Positions 47,040 to 61,300 of a DNA stretch of 64,000 bases are shown here, piece by piece; position 1 is the stretch's first letter, and every line of letters begins with the position of its first letter. The notes beneath the pieces were generated by a model that ran no database searches, was not told where the DNA came from, and worked only from the letters and a program-made list of their open reading frames with translations. A program made the position numbers and the translations under genes. Source of the stretch: Struthio camelus (lineage: Eukaryota > Chordata > Aves > Struthioniformes > Struthionidae); contig NC_090943.1 in assembly GCF_040807025.1 (NCBI RefSeq), forward strand, positions 1,784,356 to 1,848,355, given 5' to 3'.

Positions 47040-47955
47040 TCGTGTTTAGTGGCTCCTAGCAGACCTGTCCTGAGGAATTTGTCCAGCCCTTTCTAAATCC
47101 GTTTCTGCTCTTGGCTTTTGCAGCATCCCGAGGCAAGGAATTCCACCGTTTAATTAGGTGTCTGTGAAAAGCTACATCCTTTGGTTTTAAAGTCCCTATG
47201 AAAGCTGCTTTGGATGTTCCCTTGCGCAGATAGTGCGAGAAACACTAAATAATTGTTCTGTGCTCGTGTGTATGATTTTATAGTGCTCTTGGTCTCTCTT
47301 CTGGGTTGAAGTTCTAGTCTGTGAAATCTGTCTTTGTATGGAAAAAACCCCCTTCAAATTGTCTCTGTGACTCTCCTATGTACCTTTTCTAGGTCTGGGA
47401 TACCCTTTTGAAGAGAGGAAGTCTAGCACGGCGTGTGTTGCTCAGGATGTGGGGGACTCGTGGGTTTATAGGGCTGGCATAGTATTTCCTTTGTTTTTTC
47501 TGTATTCTCACTTTGACCATGTAAACCTTTTTCAACTGTCAAAGCTTGTCTACTTTTTCCAGTTCTCTATAAAAAAGAAACTACTTTTCCGTACACGCTG
47601 CTTTGCTCGTTCCTTAGACTGTCATGACCGCACAGCTAGTAACGCTAGTTACGAATGTTACTTGTTTTTTCTGACTCCTACTCAGCCCTGAGCTGACACT
47701 TTCAGTGAACTCGGCCATCCTGAGATCTTTCTGGAGCAGCAGTACTCATTAGGAACCCGTTCCCTGTGCGTATGTGGTTAAGGTTATTCTTCTCCCGTGT
47801 GCTTTGCTTAACGTGAAACGCTGAACTTCACCTGCTGCCTCGTTGCTCAGTTATGCAGGATTGTAAAATCCTTTGGCAAGACTTCTATCATTGCTAGATT
47901 TCATGTTGAATGATCTCATCTGCAAATATTGTTGTGCTGTCTAACTAGTCATGTC
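47040..47955 (-). mobile_element. Ancient CR1-type LINE fragment
   Basis: The + strand reads like the antisense of an old amniote CR1-family element. Phrases recalled from that family include GAGGAATTTGTCCAGCCC, AGGCAAGGAATTCCACCGTT, AATTAGGTGTCTGTGAAAA, TGATTTTATAGTGCTCTTGG, CAGGATGTGGGGGACTCG, GAACTTCACCTGCTGCCTCG and GATCTCATCTGCAAATATTG. Strongly diverged, with internal gaps. Family assignment is from memory of consensus wording, so the subfamily is not given. Confidence 0.65.
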
Positions 47956-50900
47956 TCTCCCAAGTCTTGCAACAGCCCAGACCCTAGCAGAAGGTGGGCA
48001 GAATGGGGGAGAGGAAGGTGACCTGCTGCTACTCTCCTGCCACTGTGAAAGCTCACCACTTGGTTTTGGAGGTATCCCACTTTTGGGGGCAGTTGTGTAT
48101 ATTTAGGGGACTGGTCTAACAAGGAGCCTCCTTCAGGTCGGACCTTCTCTGCAGACTGCATCATGGGCTCAGTTTTGGCCTGAAGGTGATGTTCATCTCT
48201 TCCCAATTAGTGAGGAAACGAGTGAGGTAATATCCAAACATCTACAAAGTTGATGTATTATCTCGTGCCTTCTCTGAGCTTACTTGACCTGCTACATTAC
48301 CATCACTGATTGCCAGCACGTGGGATTTTTACTCAAAAATGTGTGAATGTTTGAGTTCTGGGCATAATTTACATTTGAGAAATGTCAGTCAACGTTTGCT
48401 TATACAGAGGTGTTTAAAATAGTGTGCAGGCCAACGATGGAAACCCAGATTAAATCTATGGCTTTGGCATCAGCAAAGTTCGCAGTTTCAGGGCTATTAT
48501 GAAGTATCAGAGAGAGGCCCTTTCACTCCTAAATTCAAATTAAATTGTCTTTCAGCAGCAAGTAATCAAATTGTGTCTTTACAAAGCCTACTCTAACTTG
48601 TTGGTATATTGTCAGAACAGGAAGTGATATTCAATGAAGTATGTTTTTAAGTCATCTAGCTGTAATCTTTAGTTTGCAGGTTTTCTTCTCTGTAAAAGAA
48701 AAAAAAATCAAATCAAAATGTTTTGCAGCAGCTGCTGCTAAGCTGGCAAGGCTCTGCGGGTTGCTGCACAGCCTCCTTCGTCGTGGCTGGAAAGTTAAAC
48801 GGCTGCTCGCCTTTAAACTGCTGTCTTGTAGTTAAAACGCCCTCCTTAGTCTGTACCCTGTCTAAATACTGCATGTGATTCACCCTTCTGAGTGCTTTTG
48901 CTTGGTGAGGAGGAAACTCTTGCTTTTTAACCCGTTCGGAAGCTCTGAGGTATTGTTTGGTGCTTTGAGGCAATAGGAGTCTTCCCTCTATGTCAGGTTA
49001 TTATTTGAGACTGTTTTGGCTTCCTTGGAATAAGCCTGGTCTCTGTAGACTCGGCTGGTATGGACAGCAGCACCTTTTCGTTTTGTTTCTGAGAGCGCCT
49101 TGCCAATTGGAAGATCATTTGTCCTTGTGGTTTTTTTTTTTTTTCTATCCCAAAAGATCCATCTGTAACAGCGGAAGGTGAATTTGGAAAAAATTCGATA
49201 CCTAGAAAGCCTTCAGAAATTCAGATGAAAAGGTGGTGGGGGTGGTCTTTAAGGTAAACTTGGTTGCTGTGCCATAGGAGAGGAAATGCATAGGGAAGTA
49301 CGATAGTGTTTTAAGTGGGCTGTGCGCGTTTTCTGCCAGCTTAAGTCATTTCAAAAAACAAAAAAAAGTGGCTGGTTATATAACTGGCACTTAGCTGATG
49401 TTATTGCTGCCACGTCCAATTAACAGGAAAACCCCACCAGCTTTGCAAGGAGCAGCCTTGTGAAAGGTCACGTAATGACGTAGGTCTTTTCAACTTTTGA
49501 GTGTTTTTAGTTGTTAAAGCGGTCAGGCAGTAGCAAATGACTCCAGCTCTTGCGACTCTGCTTTGGGGGAAATCGGGGCAACGTTTTCCCGAGTAGCTCG
49601 CTATAGAGCGACGATACCTGTAAACAAGGCAGACCCCTCCTAAAGGAACACGTTTATGGCGTCAGGGACTGGAGAAGCGGACATCTCTCATGCTTCGTGT
49701 GGCTTTTATTTTTGGTGTGATTGAACGCTGACAGTAACAGTTGCATGAACGTTGGTCTGTAGCGCTCTGTCTGCTTAAGGCTCATCATGCGACAGTAACG
49801 ACTGTACGGAAGCCGTGTCACGCAGTAAAGCCCCTGATTATCTGCTTGCTTCCTAACGGCTTAAAATCAGATTAAAATATTCTGAAGAACGACTGTTGCT
49901 CGACTTAAACTTAGCATGCTTGTATTTAGTAACTTTAGTTTAACAGCTGAAGTGGCTATTACCTTGCTATATGTTTTGAAGGAAAATGAGAGAGCAAGAG
50001 TCTGTCTGAAGCTGCTGGCTGCCTGCTGCCTGGGCTTGAGGTGGCTCCCTGTTGGCATAGGCCTAGGCCTAGGCCTTGCAAACGCTTTCCAGAGCAAGTG
50101 GAGCGGTTTGGCTGGCAGTGGGACAACTTGCTTATCCAAAACTATGAGTATTTTCAGGATGGGGACCTTACAGCCTGAGTTTCAATATTGCTTTGCAATT
50201 TTCTAGGCTTAAAAAAAGGACTGTGTGGCGTGCCCCGTGAAAACCAGAAAGCCCTTGCGCTACGTCAGTTATGAAACTGTGCTACAGATCATACTGAAGC
50301 TGTTGGGGAGCTTTGCCTGCTTAATGCAGGATTCAGTCCAAAATGGTGTTTGGAGTAGAGAGCTAGTGCTTGTCCTTAGATCAGAAGTTGCAGGATAACT
50401 CTGGTGAAAACCAGGATGGCTAGATGAAGGGAAGCTGTTGCACCTGTGACTCTAAGCAGTTGAATGTTGTTGCGAGTCCTCCCCTGAACGCACAACTGTA
50501 TTCCCGTAGCCGCAACCTTCTGCTAAGCAAGTTGATAATTAACTGCAGTTACCTGTATTTATAAACGCTTGCCTGCAGGTCGCCCTTGAAACCAGCTTCT
50601 TGATGCATTCACATCTGCCTGTTTTAGAGTTGGACGAATACTGTACTCAGGCGCAGCATGCTGATTTCCAAAATTTGCCGTGCTTCAAATCCAGAAAATA
50701 GCCATGTAATTTTGATTCTTCCAGTAGATGCTTTGCAGCCATGTCCTGTGATACATCTGTAAGCACCGAGTAGATCAGAGCTTGCATCTGTTAAAAATAC
50801 TGAGGCCTCTGCAAAAGCTAGCCAGACTTTTGGATCGTCTCTCATACGGAAAACTGCTTGTAAAAGGTGAGGGGAAGGATTCAGGCCTTTTATTTGGTGT

Positions 50901-52009
50901 AGATATCCTGATAGAGTGTTTGTGTCATAAACAAATGCTTTTGCCTTAGGGAGGGATTTTTGTTTTAGTCAAAAATATGTACGTATCCTTAGTAAAGGAC
51001 TTGATAGCTTGTTCCTCTGGTTAGCACCCACAGAAGCAACAAAACAGTCAAAGAAGCATGTAAGTTATCTTTCTTGCAAGAAGCTAAGTACTTTTCCCAC
51101 AGCTGCTTATTTTTAGTAACAGATACTTGAGCAGTATAGAGGAACTGTTGTCTCAGGCGCTGCTTGTAACATGGGTTTGCTCCTTTGGCTCAACTGTTGA
51201 AAGAATTTTGTGTGTGACTGCCCTTGAAATGAGAGGAAATAACGTCTGGCTACTAGTGGCATGACAGGGCTGCAGCATGCTGCTGCTGTGTTAATTTGGG
51301 CTACTAGGGAGAGGAAGATGCTTGTTTACCAAGGAAACCTGACTGTTTTGGACGTTCAAACTGAGGCAACCCTTCTGGTAGTGAATTATCAAGCCTATTC
51401 CTATTAGTGGTTATTATTACTCTATAGGTATATGTATATTGTTATGATATAGTTGCATGATTATGCATTATAGTTGCATGATTATCATAGAATATGTAAA
51501 AATGAGCTCCAAGTCTCTGCGCACATATACAGAAAGAGGAGCACGTTGCTTGTACAACACTGCTTTCCAGAACCTGCCTCCGAGTGCAAAGCGTCAAAGC
51601 AGTTCAGAAGAAGTGTCCTAAATTAGGCTTTGTGAGATGGCGAGCAGAGAGGTTTAAGATGCGCTGGGACCTGGGTCAGGTTGCCATCCAGTGAGTTTAA
51701 TTAAAGTGTCAAGAGCAGCTGTGGTTCCACCTCTGCCCTTTCCTCTGCTTTTCTCTGCTGATTTCTAGGTTTCACAGTAATTTTCCTTGATTCTAAAATT
51801 AGTTACTGGTCAGGCAGCGGAAGAGGTTTCGGGTGCTGGTAGATGGGAGACTAGAAGAGGCGTTGGACTCCTCTAAAGGAGCAGCTGTATTTTAGGAAGC
51901 AGGAGGCCAGTGAAGCAATCCTCCTCTTTTCCTTGGCCCTTCGGCGGTGCGCTGTGTCCTGTCTGAGGCTCTGCGGTTCAGGAAGGATGTGCCTCTTTGC
52001 TCAAAGTGG
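47956..52009 (+). other. CCDC12: CCDC12 intron 1, second segment
   Basis: Ordinary intron sequence. Minor features are (TAGGCC)n at about 50060-50077 and a tandem ATAGTTGCATGATTAT duplication near 51450-51485. Nothing coding recognised. Confidence 0.6.
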
Positions 52010-52380
52010 CCGGGCGACTTGGCAGTGAGTGAGAAAGCGTGACCTGCAGGGAAAGGTAAAGCGGACTGGACTCCTTCAATTGAAGGAAGAGAAGCTCGTG
52101 GGGAGATATGGCCATGGCTTTTATGTACGTAAAAGTAGTCATGAAGACAAAGGGAGCAAATGCTTTTTCCTGTCCAGAGGAGGACAAGATGAGGATTAAT
52201 GGCCTTACATTCAGCAGGGGAGAGTCAGGTTAAACATTAGGAAGAACAGTAGCAGGAAGCATCTCCCTGGTGTCACCTAGATACAGCTGATCTTGCCTTT
52301 GGCAAGGAGATGGACAAGATAATTTCTCAAGCTCCTTCCCCATCGTACTTTCCGTAACAGCATTTCAGGCTGGAGGATTC
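52010..52380 (+). mobile_element. CR1-type LINE 3' end fragment
   Basis: Sense-strand CR1 tail wording: GAAGAGAAGCTCGTGGGGAG, GAGGACAAGATGAGGATTAA, GGGAGAGTCAGGTTAAACAT, TAGGAAGAACAGTAGCAGG, then a GAGATGGACAAGATAATTTC and CAAGCTCCTTCCCCATCGTA end. The terminal 8-bp repeats typical of young CR1 are not visible, consistent with age. Confidence 0.65.
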
Positions 52381-55300
52381 ACCTTGCGTTATGCTAACCT
52401 ATTCCAAGTGGCTTTTCCTCTTGGAAAATTGTTCCAAAGTTGGAGGGTGTGGGCCCAGGAAACCTGCGAGGCAGGTCAGTAGCTTTCCTAGAGATGGGCA
52501 GACCGGGGACAAGAAGTTGGGGCTCGCTGGTGATAGGGGCCCAGGAGTCCTTAGCTCTAGTCCCCTGTTGAGGCTTCACGTGCGTTCCTCTTCAGTATGG
52601 CTAGCACCTTCCCATCGCTCACCTACTGCGTGTGTTAACACTTGGCTTTTTCACTGTTGAGGCAGCTTTCTGGCTGTTCGGGGTGCTGCTCGTTAGGCCG
52701 AGGCTACCCCGAGCAGATGCTAACAGCAACGCAAGCTTGACTCGGGCACTCTTTTTCATATTGCTTTTTGCCTTTTGCAGCAGGCACCGCTCCCACCTTG
52801 CCAGACCACCAGCAGAGCAACCCAGCAGAAACTGGCATTTGGAGGCAAAAATCTCTGAAAGGCCATGTGGGTATTTTTCCTCCTCTTTAGTATGAAACCG
52901 CTGTCTCATAATAAACCCTGTTGGGAGCCCCACACTTGTAAAGGCAGGGTTAACCTCATACAAGAAACTGGCAGAAAGTTTGAGATCTCATTTTCCTGAT
53001 GCTCATTAATCTTGACTTATTTTTGCATTGCCACGGTAATGGACAGAGGGTTTTTACATAATTTTTCTCTTTTCATCTGTACCCATAAAAAACCGGATTA
53101 ACCGCTCCTTTTCAACGCCAGCTATGCTGTGCTAAAACCTTGGCTCCTTTAATCTGCTGCTCAGTAGTCTCAGCTGCGCGGTCTGCGTTGTCTTTTTGCG
53201 GGAGCTTTTGAACGGGCTCCGTGGAAATAACGACTGACACGAAGCATGTCTTCATCCGTAGCAGGGAGCATACTCGTGCTGAATGCGGAGGAGCTCCAAA
53301 GCGTAACGCAGAGTCAGGCAGAAGAGTTATGGTGGTGACATGAAATATGGGCTGGGAGAGAGTGCGTGTAAGCCCTCCTTTGGGGAATCTCATTTAGCCT
53401 CTTACTTCACAATGAATAAATGTGTCTCTGACTTGTTCCTTCACTTGTTTAAATAGTCTTTTGGTGTAGCTTTCCTTTTTTTTGTTTAAAAAAAAAGCCC
53501 CAGAAACACCGATTCCCCAAGGATATGAGGCTGTGTGTCTGCTCATCCTCTCCTCCCTGGCTGCTGACCGCATTGACCGGCTTCATCCCAGCGTAATGAG
53601 AGGTGGGCGCTCTGTAGCTGTGAGGCCCCTACAAGCTTTGTGAAAATAAGAGGTTGGATATAGAAGGAGATTTTTTTTTTTTTTTTCTTTCCTACCCTAC
53701 TAATGGATAGGCTGCAACGTGAGCTCAGCTGTTATCAGCTATCGGGGAACCGCCTGGGGAGGGATGTGAAGTTTAACTGCAGAAAATGTTTTGATTGGAG
53801 CTGCCGCTTTATTAAACACCAGAGAACATAACCACAAGTCAAATCCACGGGGAAACCAGGCCTCCTTGATTTTGATGATCATAAAACTACAGTAATTCCT
53901 GCAGGAATTTCACTTAGCAGCCCTTCTTGAAGGAAATGCCTGATGGTTTTTACCGAGAAGGCAACGTCAGTGGGGTCCTCAGCTCTTCGGCTTAGTAACT
54001 TGTGGTTAAATTCAAGATTTTTGTTGAAAAGTAACGTAGTTAAAGGTCAGTCTGAAACTTCTCTTTCCATTCAAAAGCTTTTTCTTTATTCAGGTTTGAC
54101 AACTCCCGGTATCTTTTTTTTTTTAAACTAGGGCTTGACATTGTTTTCCTTATGCCCTTAGTTCCATAAACGCAGCAAATGCAAATCATCCTGCTGTTCA
54201 GATCGTCTAGGGTAAAGCGTGACCGTTTCAAGGGTAATGTATTTCATCTGGAAGAAAGTAATTTGAAATACACATCCTGACTGGAAAAGCAGCATAGATG
54301 TGAACTTTCAGACACACGCCTGCGAGCATCCAAAGCTGTTCTAAGCAGTGCCTGCATTCCTGGGTGGATTTAGAACAGCTACAAGGAATATTTTTTTTTA
54401 ATAAGCAATCAAGTGACCTTTAATAGCGTGATGAGGGGCAGTTAAGGGTAGCAAAGCAAAGGGGCAGTCAAGGCTGATGGTGAAGATAATGTGAAGTACC
54501 TAAGGCCAGAGGTTGTTTGCCAAAAGTTCAGGACAAAGGAAATAAGGAAACGTATTGTGTAAATATTCAGATTTTAGATCTTTCTTGCGACCAGTGTAGA
54601 CAGCTGTCTTCTGTTTGAGCTTGTGCAGCACGTATGGCAAGATATATTGTTCGTTTCTTCCTTGAGTTCTGCTATTATTCCTGTGTCTCTAGGGATGCCG
54701 GTGGCTTTTTGCCGAAAACTGCTGCATGTTGCAGCTTCAAGTTATTCCCACTGCTTTGTGGAAAACAAGGCGCGTAAGCAAGCAGCAGGAACACCTGTTG
54801 GTCCATGGAGGAAAATGGTGTTTAGCCCTGACCTTAAATCCTAGCTTGTGCTGTTAAAAATCCAGGTGGCTTGGGACCGTTTGGGGATTTCGCGCTAAGG
54901 TAAGCGTGGCAGCAAAGAGACAACACCAAAAGCGGATGCCGTCTTTCTGCTTGCTCACCGTTTTCTGTCCAAAGCAGACAGCTTAAGGAGAGCTCTCCAG
55001 AAGAGAGCTTCGTTTCTCGTGGTTGTGTTTCTAGGGGTAAAGGAAATGGACTTGGTGACACAGCTAAGATGGAAATGAAGCGATTGGGACCATACAGCTA
55101 AAGGAAAGAAAAGGTGCAGGGCGTATGCAGGATATCTTGGGTTTTATTTACCTGAGGCAAGGCCCTGGTGCGTGAGAGCCACCTGTTTGCCGTGTAAATA
55201 ATTTGAGAAAATAGTAAACTGGACAAATGATGAGAAAGTATCCTCTCTTAAATGCTATGAAACCAGCAAATGGTGTGGCCTTCCCAGCCAGGGGACGTAT

Positions 55301-58300
55301 AAAGCAGCTTAAGAGGCGTCCTTTGCCTGCGGTATCTGATTGCGTTTCCACTGGAGCGAAGCAGATGGAGATGTTTTTAGTTTCTATGGAAGTACTTGCA
55401 CGCATGCATCTCGGTATTTTGTGTATAATATAAGTGCGCGCGTGGCTTTTGAGCCAGACTTCCTGGGTTCAGATTCCAGTTTACCTTCTTGTAGCCTTGC
55501 CTCGGTTGCCTCGCTCGCAACGCATGGCATAACGCTTTCTCCAGCCCTGGTAAGGAAAAAGCTCCCTGCTAACTCGCTGTAGAAGCAGCATTTAGCATTT
55601 GCAATTATATTTGCATTATCTATAAGCCTGCCTCAGTGTGCAGGCATATTCCATGTATGTGTGTGTGTATATATTGTCTTTTGGACTTGGTATCGCTGTG
55701 ATTAAACCCTTTTGGAGCAGTGTTTGCTTATTGTCGGAGCTAAAGAACGGGCTCCGCTGTTAGCTGGTTACTCAGCAAAAGAGAGGGGTATGCCTGTCTT
55801 TTTAAAGCAGAATATCTGGTGCAGTGGCTCAAGGGGATGCCAGGCGTTTTCCAGAAGCGGCTGGCAGCAAAACGGAGGCGGGGAGATGCTGGAACGCGCG
55901 CGGGCAGCCTGGCCGCGGCTCAGCTGCCGTGCTGACCCGGGGGGCCGACCTGAGCGGGCCCGACGTCTTTCTCTGCACCGAGTAACGCAATCACCTAACG
56001 AGCGTAATGGCTGCAGAGCTATTTCTGCCCCTGTCGCGGCCAAAACGTCTCAAACGGCGCTTGGAAAGCGAAGAAGCAGCAGGAGGTTCCTGCGTGAGAC
56101 TCTGGGATCTTTAGGCCGCGGTCACGCGCGCGTGGGCTGAGCCTGCGTTCGGCAGGGGCGCAACGGTCTCCTCCACCTGCCCGTATGCGTCGTTTCCCTG
56201 GGCTGGAGCGAAAGCTCCCGCGGCCGCGTCGCGCGTTGAACTGGGAAAGATCGGTTTGGCCAAAACCCCAAGCTTTTGCTTCCCTCGAAGGTCGATTTCG
56301 GTTAGCAGGCGCGTCGGGTCCCCGAGGCTTCGCGCCTGCCTGCCCTCCCCGGGGAGGCAGAGGGGAGCTGGCGGGAGGAAGACCGCGACGCTGCCCCTTC
56401 GCTTTGCGGCCTAGCTTTGCGTTGAATTTAAGGGACCGTCCTGCCTCGGCCGAGGAGTCGTTCCCCGCGCGAAGGTCTCGTCGCCGCTGCCCTGAAGAGC
56501 CAACGAATCGGCAAATACCGACGGACTCTGACCCGAGCGACCGAACCGTCTCACGGCTCTTGGCGCTGAAGCCTGGTGCAGCTTGGCTCGCCGCCTTCCT
56601 CGGATGCGCCGTTGCTGCTTAGGGGTTTATTTATTTTATTTCATTTTCTTGCAGTCTGTGTTCCTGAAAGCGCAGTACGAAGGGGGCTGAGGAAATAGTT
56701 GCTGCGGTAACAGAGCGCAGGAAAGTTATTGCAGCGAGACTAAAACGCGCGCTCAGGGCTGCAAAGGCTCCATTTCTATGCAGCGTTTATTAAGAAAGTA
56801 ATAAACTGTCGCTGCAGCGCTCGGAGGGGGAAGCCTGCGGACGCAACGGTTGGGCTTTCTCCAGCAACGCGCAAATAACGCACGCGGCGGGCGGCCGAGC
56901 GCCGCCCTGCGTCGCCGTAGCCCCGGGGACGGGAAGGCGGTTGGCAGAAGGCCTGGTGGAGAGGGGCTCCGACGCGAGTTCGGCTTCTCGGGTGTTTCTT
57001 GGCGCCTGCGATGAGATCCTTGCCCGGACAAGCTCCGGGGTTGTGTCGCTTGATTAATGCACCCAGATTTAAAAAAAAAAAAACAAAAAAACAAACCAAC
57101 TTCTAAGGGTAAAACCCTTAGGAAAGGCTGAGGAATAGGGTCTCGGAGCTGCTCGCAGTCGAGGAGGGCTGCTGTGTCGTGAGTTAAAGCAGCGCTGCAC
57201 GCAATGCAAATAAAAGGTGGGAAGTAAAAGCTGAACAGCGTTTTGTCTGCGCGTCTCTGAGCTGACGACAGTCCTGTGAAACAAGGAGGTGCGTTGCCAC
57301 GCGTAGCGAGCCAGATCCTTGTTTCCCTTAAGGATCCGCAGAGCTGGCGTTTATAGTCAAAGTAAAATATGGCTCTGCCCGTTTGTAGCTCCTTGCTGCA
57401 ATCACTGGAGACGGTGACAGTAGCAGCTCTCTCTCCTACGTGTGCTGTTTGACGGGTTTTATGCACGGGAGCCAAATAAATAGAAGTTTTTTTTTTTTTT
57501 CTTCTTTGCTTGGGTTGTGCTTCCCGAGATGCTTTTATGCCGGCATAAGCCGACGCTAGCACGGGAATAGGTGGTCCTGCTCGTTCCCTGCTTTTCGCCG
57601 CTCTCTCTGCCCTCGCTCCGGTGACCTGAGGAACGGCGGTTCAGACGGGCTGAGTCAGGTTCAGACTCACCCAGCAGGAAACGGGAACCGCTTGGGTTTT
57701 ACCTCCTTTGGTTCCTGGCTCCGGTTCACCGGGAGGCCTCGCGGACGCTGGCCCGAAGAGCGGGGATGGCCCGAGAGGGCTGGGAAAGACGACGGGGTTG
57801 AGAAGGGTGGCAGTGCTTAAGCGCTGATTTATAGAGGCTCCGTGTATTTGTGAAGCTAAGGGTGGAGCGTGACAACCCCTCACGCCCGTCCGAGTTGACG
57901 TTACGGTGGCCGCATCCTTCTTGTAGCTGCCTGTGCCGGCAAGTGTCCGGCCCTGCTGTGGACGACGACTTCAGGAAGCTAACCAGGCTTTTCATTTCTG
58001 TTTATTTGGCTCAGCTTTTGTGCAAGGCTAGGTCCTCGAGGTGGTTTCCTGCGGGGCGCTGCGGCGGTGACGGGAAGGCCCGGCGGCGGGGATGGCCGGA
58101 GCCTGCGGCAGCCCCGGTTTGGGTGCGTTTGGGGGTTGTGGCCCGGCCTCCTTGGCGGCGGCGGGGGGAAAGGCTGAAGGGGAGCAGAGCGGTGCGAGAT
58201 GAACCCGAAAGGAGGCTTTTCTGCAGGGCAGACCTGGGGTTGACAGGTTGGGAAGTTATCTTTGTTTTTAAGCCCGTGACAGCTAGGACCCAGGTATAAA

Positions 58301-61300
58301 TAATAGCGTGATGGGATTATTTGGAGTAACAAAACACAGAGCTGGCACAGAGGCATCTCGGACAATTGATTTAATGAATGCAAAAGGCCCTGGAGACTGA
58401 GGGCTTCCAGCAAGCGTTCTCTGCAGTGCAAATGCTCCGGTTCGTCCTTCGGACGCCGCTGGGATCCCCCAAACTTGCCTCTCCGCCGTGCGCTCTCCCT
58501 GCGTTGCTGCCACGCAGCTCCTGGCCCTCGGCCCCCCGGCTCTGGGGTGGCAGCAGGTCCTGGGGCTTCGCCGATGGCGAAGATGCCCCAGGGAGGCTGA
58601 TAACTGCTCAAAGTACTGACGGGGAAACCGTTCCTTGCCTTGAAACAAGCACCGCTGAGCCCGGGCAGCAGTTAGCAACAGTGGCACAAAAGCTATCGAG
58701 TCTCGAAGGGAAAGCTCTCGCCTCTCCGAAAGACGGCAGCGGGAGAATGGCATAACCGAGCGCTTAGGCGAAACGCGTGAAATGTTGTGCAGGCGGTCGT
58801 AGGCCGGATGAGTCTTCGGCCGAGTGAAGCGTTTTGTTCGGCGTGAGTTGAGCGTTAATGGGTCCGTGCCTGCTTTCGGGAATCCCTGTATGCTAGTTCC
58901 CTCCCCCAAGTCTCGTGCTTGGGTTGATGCAGGGGGAAGAGGAGTCTTTCTCACTTCCCTTGTAATTTTTGCTCTTTTTTGGTGGCTATATGAAGAATTT
59001 GGCAAAACGTAGCTTTGTCTCCATGTGACTTTTTTCAAGGAAACATGCGGGGCTTTTTTTCCCCCCGCTTCCCACACTAAACAACGTTATGCTCCTTCCT
59101 GCCTTGCAGAAAGGTGCAAGTTAGCCCCCCGGCCTGGGAAAAGGTGCTCGTCGGAGTGGCAGCGCGCATCCGCCGAGTGCTTCCGGCTCATCCCGCTCTG
59201 TGCGACGCGGCGCTGCTGTTTCCGTACCTGATAGGGGACGGTGCTGTCTAAGCACTCGGACCGAGGCAGCCTTCCCTGGAGGTACCTGCAGCACGTCCCG
59301 TCCTGGCACTGGGCAATACAGGCTTTCTCGGGGCAGTTTTCCCACGAGACAAAGAGCTGAGGTTCTTGCTGACCTCTTGTTACAGAGCCCTTGGTGCTCT
59401 CTCTGGTTAGTTCTCTACTTTATTGTTTTGCCCGTTTTTCTGTGTCGGATACTTGTGCGTCTTCTCCATGTTGTTCGTGCGGGGCCGCGTTCGCTTCCGC
59501 TTCCACGGTCTGTAAGCGTTGGTGCGCGCCGCTGCTCTACGCGGGGCGTTTAGAGCATCGCGCGGTGTCTGAATGACCGATTAAACGTTCGTGCGGGTTG
59601 CCAGGCTCTTCGTTCTGTGAAGCTGGAGTGAAAATTTTTGTTCTTCACCAAAAGCACGCGCCCCTGAGCTGAGTTTTCAACCGAACCCTGCAAGAGGAGG
59701 TGATGCTTGGCCGGCGCTGTGCGGCAGGCCGGTCGCGTGGCATCGCCCCTTCTTCGCGAGGCTGGCCCTCCCGCGACGTGCCGTGGGCCGGCGGAGGACG
59801 GGCGCTCGGAAAAGAACGGGCTGGTGAGGCTTTGCAGCAACGTTCCTGCAAGGAGCTGGTCTGCTTTTCGATTAAGCCTTTAGTTTTCGGCTGGTATCGT
59901 ACCTGTCTTAAAAGCCCCCTTTGGCTGTGACCTTGCATGAATCACGTAGGCGAGAACTTCAGTTATTAAAATCTCGTCTCCTTGCGGCGCCCAATTACTT
60001 GGGTGCCTGGCTGGAAATACCGTGGTTGCACCTTCTGTGCAGTTCTCGAGTTAAGTCGACAAGTCCATATTCGCTGAGCCTCCCAGCATCCCTCTCGGGG
60101 AGTTTTCAGCTACCCCAGTTTCACGGATTGGGGGGGGGGGGAATTAAAATCTCGTTGCTGAAATAATTTGTGTGTCATAAAAAGCCTAAACGAACGGCCG
60201 GCTCTGTGGTACTGAGCCGCCGTTTAGCGACGTAAGGTTGCTCTCAGTCGCGCAGGCGTTCTCTTTAAAGTCGAGTTCCCTCGTAGCCTCAAAGCAAAGC
60301 ATTTGATAGTAAGGAAGATGAGAAGGTCCTAGCTAGCTCCGTGAGCGAGCACGTTTCCCCGGGATCTTTCTGCCTGGAAGAACAAAGTCAAATGCAAAGA
60401 AAAATCCGCGGCTGGGGAGCTGCGCTTGCGTTGCTGCCTGGCCGGCTGGCGTTGCTTTTCAGCAGGCTTTTTTGTTTAATTTATGAAGGGGAAAAATAGA
60501 CTGCAGAAAATAGGTTAATCAGCAGCTCCAAAAATGCAGAGGTAGAGCTGTCTTGCACCCGAGTGGCACCGCTTAATTACCGCGGGCAAAACTCTGGTTT
60601 ACATTTGTGAAACTCTCCCTGGATAGTTCATCTTTTTTTTTTTTTATTATTATTTTTTAGAAAAATATGGAACTGGAGAAGCTTCGTGCATGGAGAATCT
60701 TGGCTTCAGCAAACATTTCACCTTTCAGCAAGGTCTTTGTGTATAAACCCAAACCTAGCTGTAGCCTTCTTATTTTTTATTTTTATTTTTTTCCCCCTGC
60801 GGAGAAGTGAAACTGGCCACGTGCGGCGTTCGGTTTTGTTTCTGCTTTTGCGGGAGAGCTGCAGAGGTGACAGATTAACCTGCTGAATTGTTTCTAAAAC
60901 CCCAAGGAGCCAATGTGGCCCCCTCTTCCCTCCCACCTCGGCGAAAAACAGCTTTCATTTTCCACGACGACTGAAATGTTGTCCCAATCTGCTAAAGGTG
61001 CCGGCAGCTTCCTGACTTGAAATTAACTGATTTTTTTTTTTTTTTTGGTTTTGTTTCTTTGCTGGGTAGCGGAAAGGGATTATGTGGTTTAGCTAAGGGA
61101 AAGGGGTGGAGGTGAGAACAGGCATGCTGCCTGGCATGGATTAATTCTTGAGTTTAAAAGCTTCTTTTGAGGGATGCGGGTGATTCCTGAATGTAAGGTA
61201 CTGTAAATCAACTGCTTTGTATTGGAAGAGGGTGAATCTTGCAAGCACGTTAAGGTATCAGATTCAAGTAAATAAGTTTCATTGCTGATAGCATAAATGG

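Noticed and set aside
47040-47955. Possible conserved exon or ncRNA
   Set aside because: The wording follows an old CR1-type element seen elsewhere in amniotes, so repeat origin is the simpler explanation.
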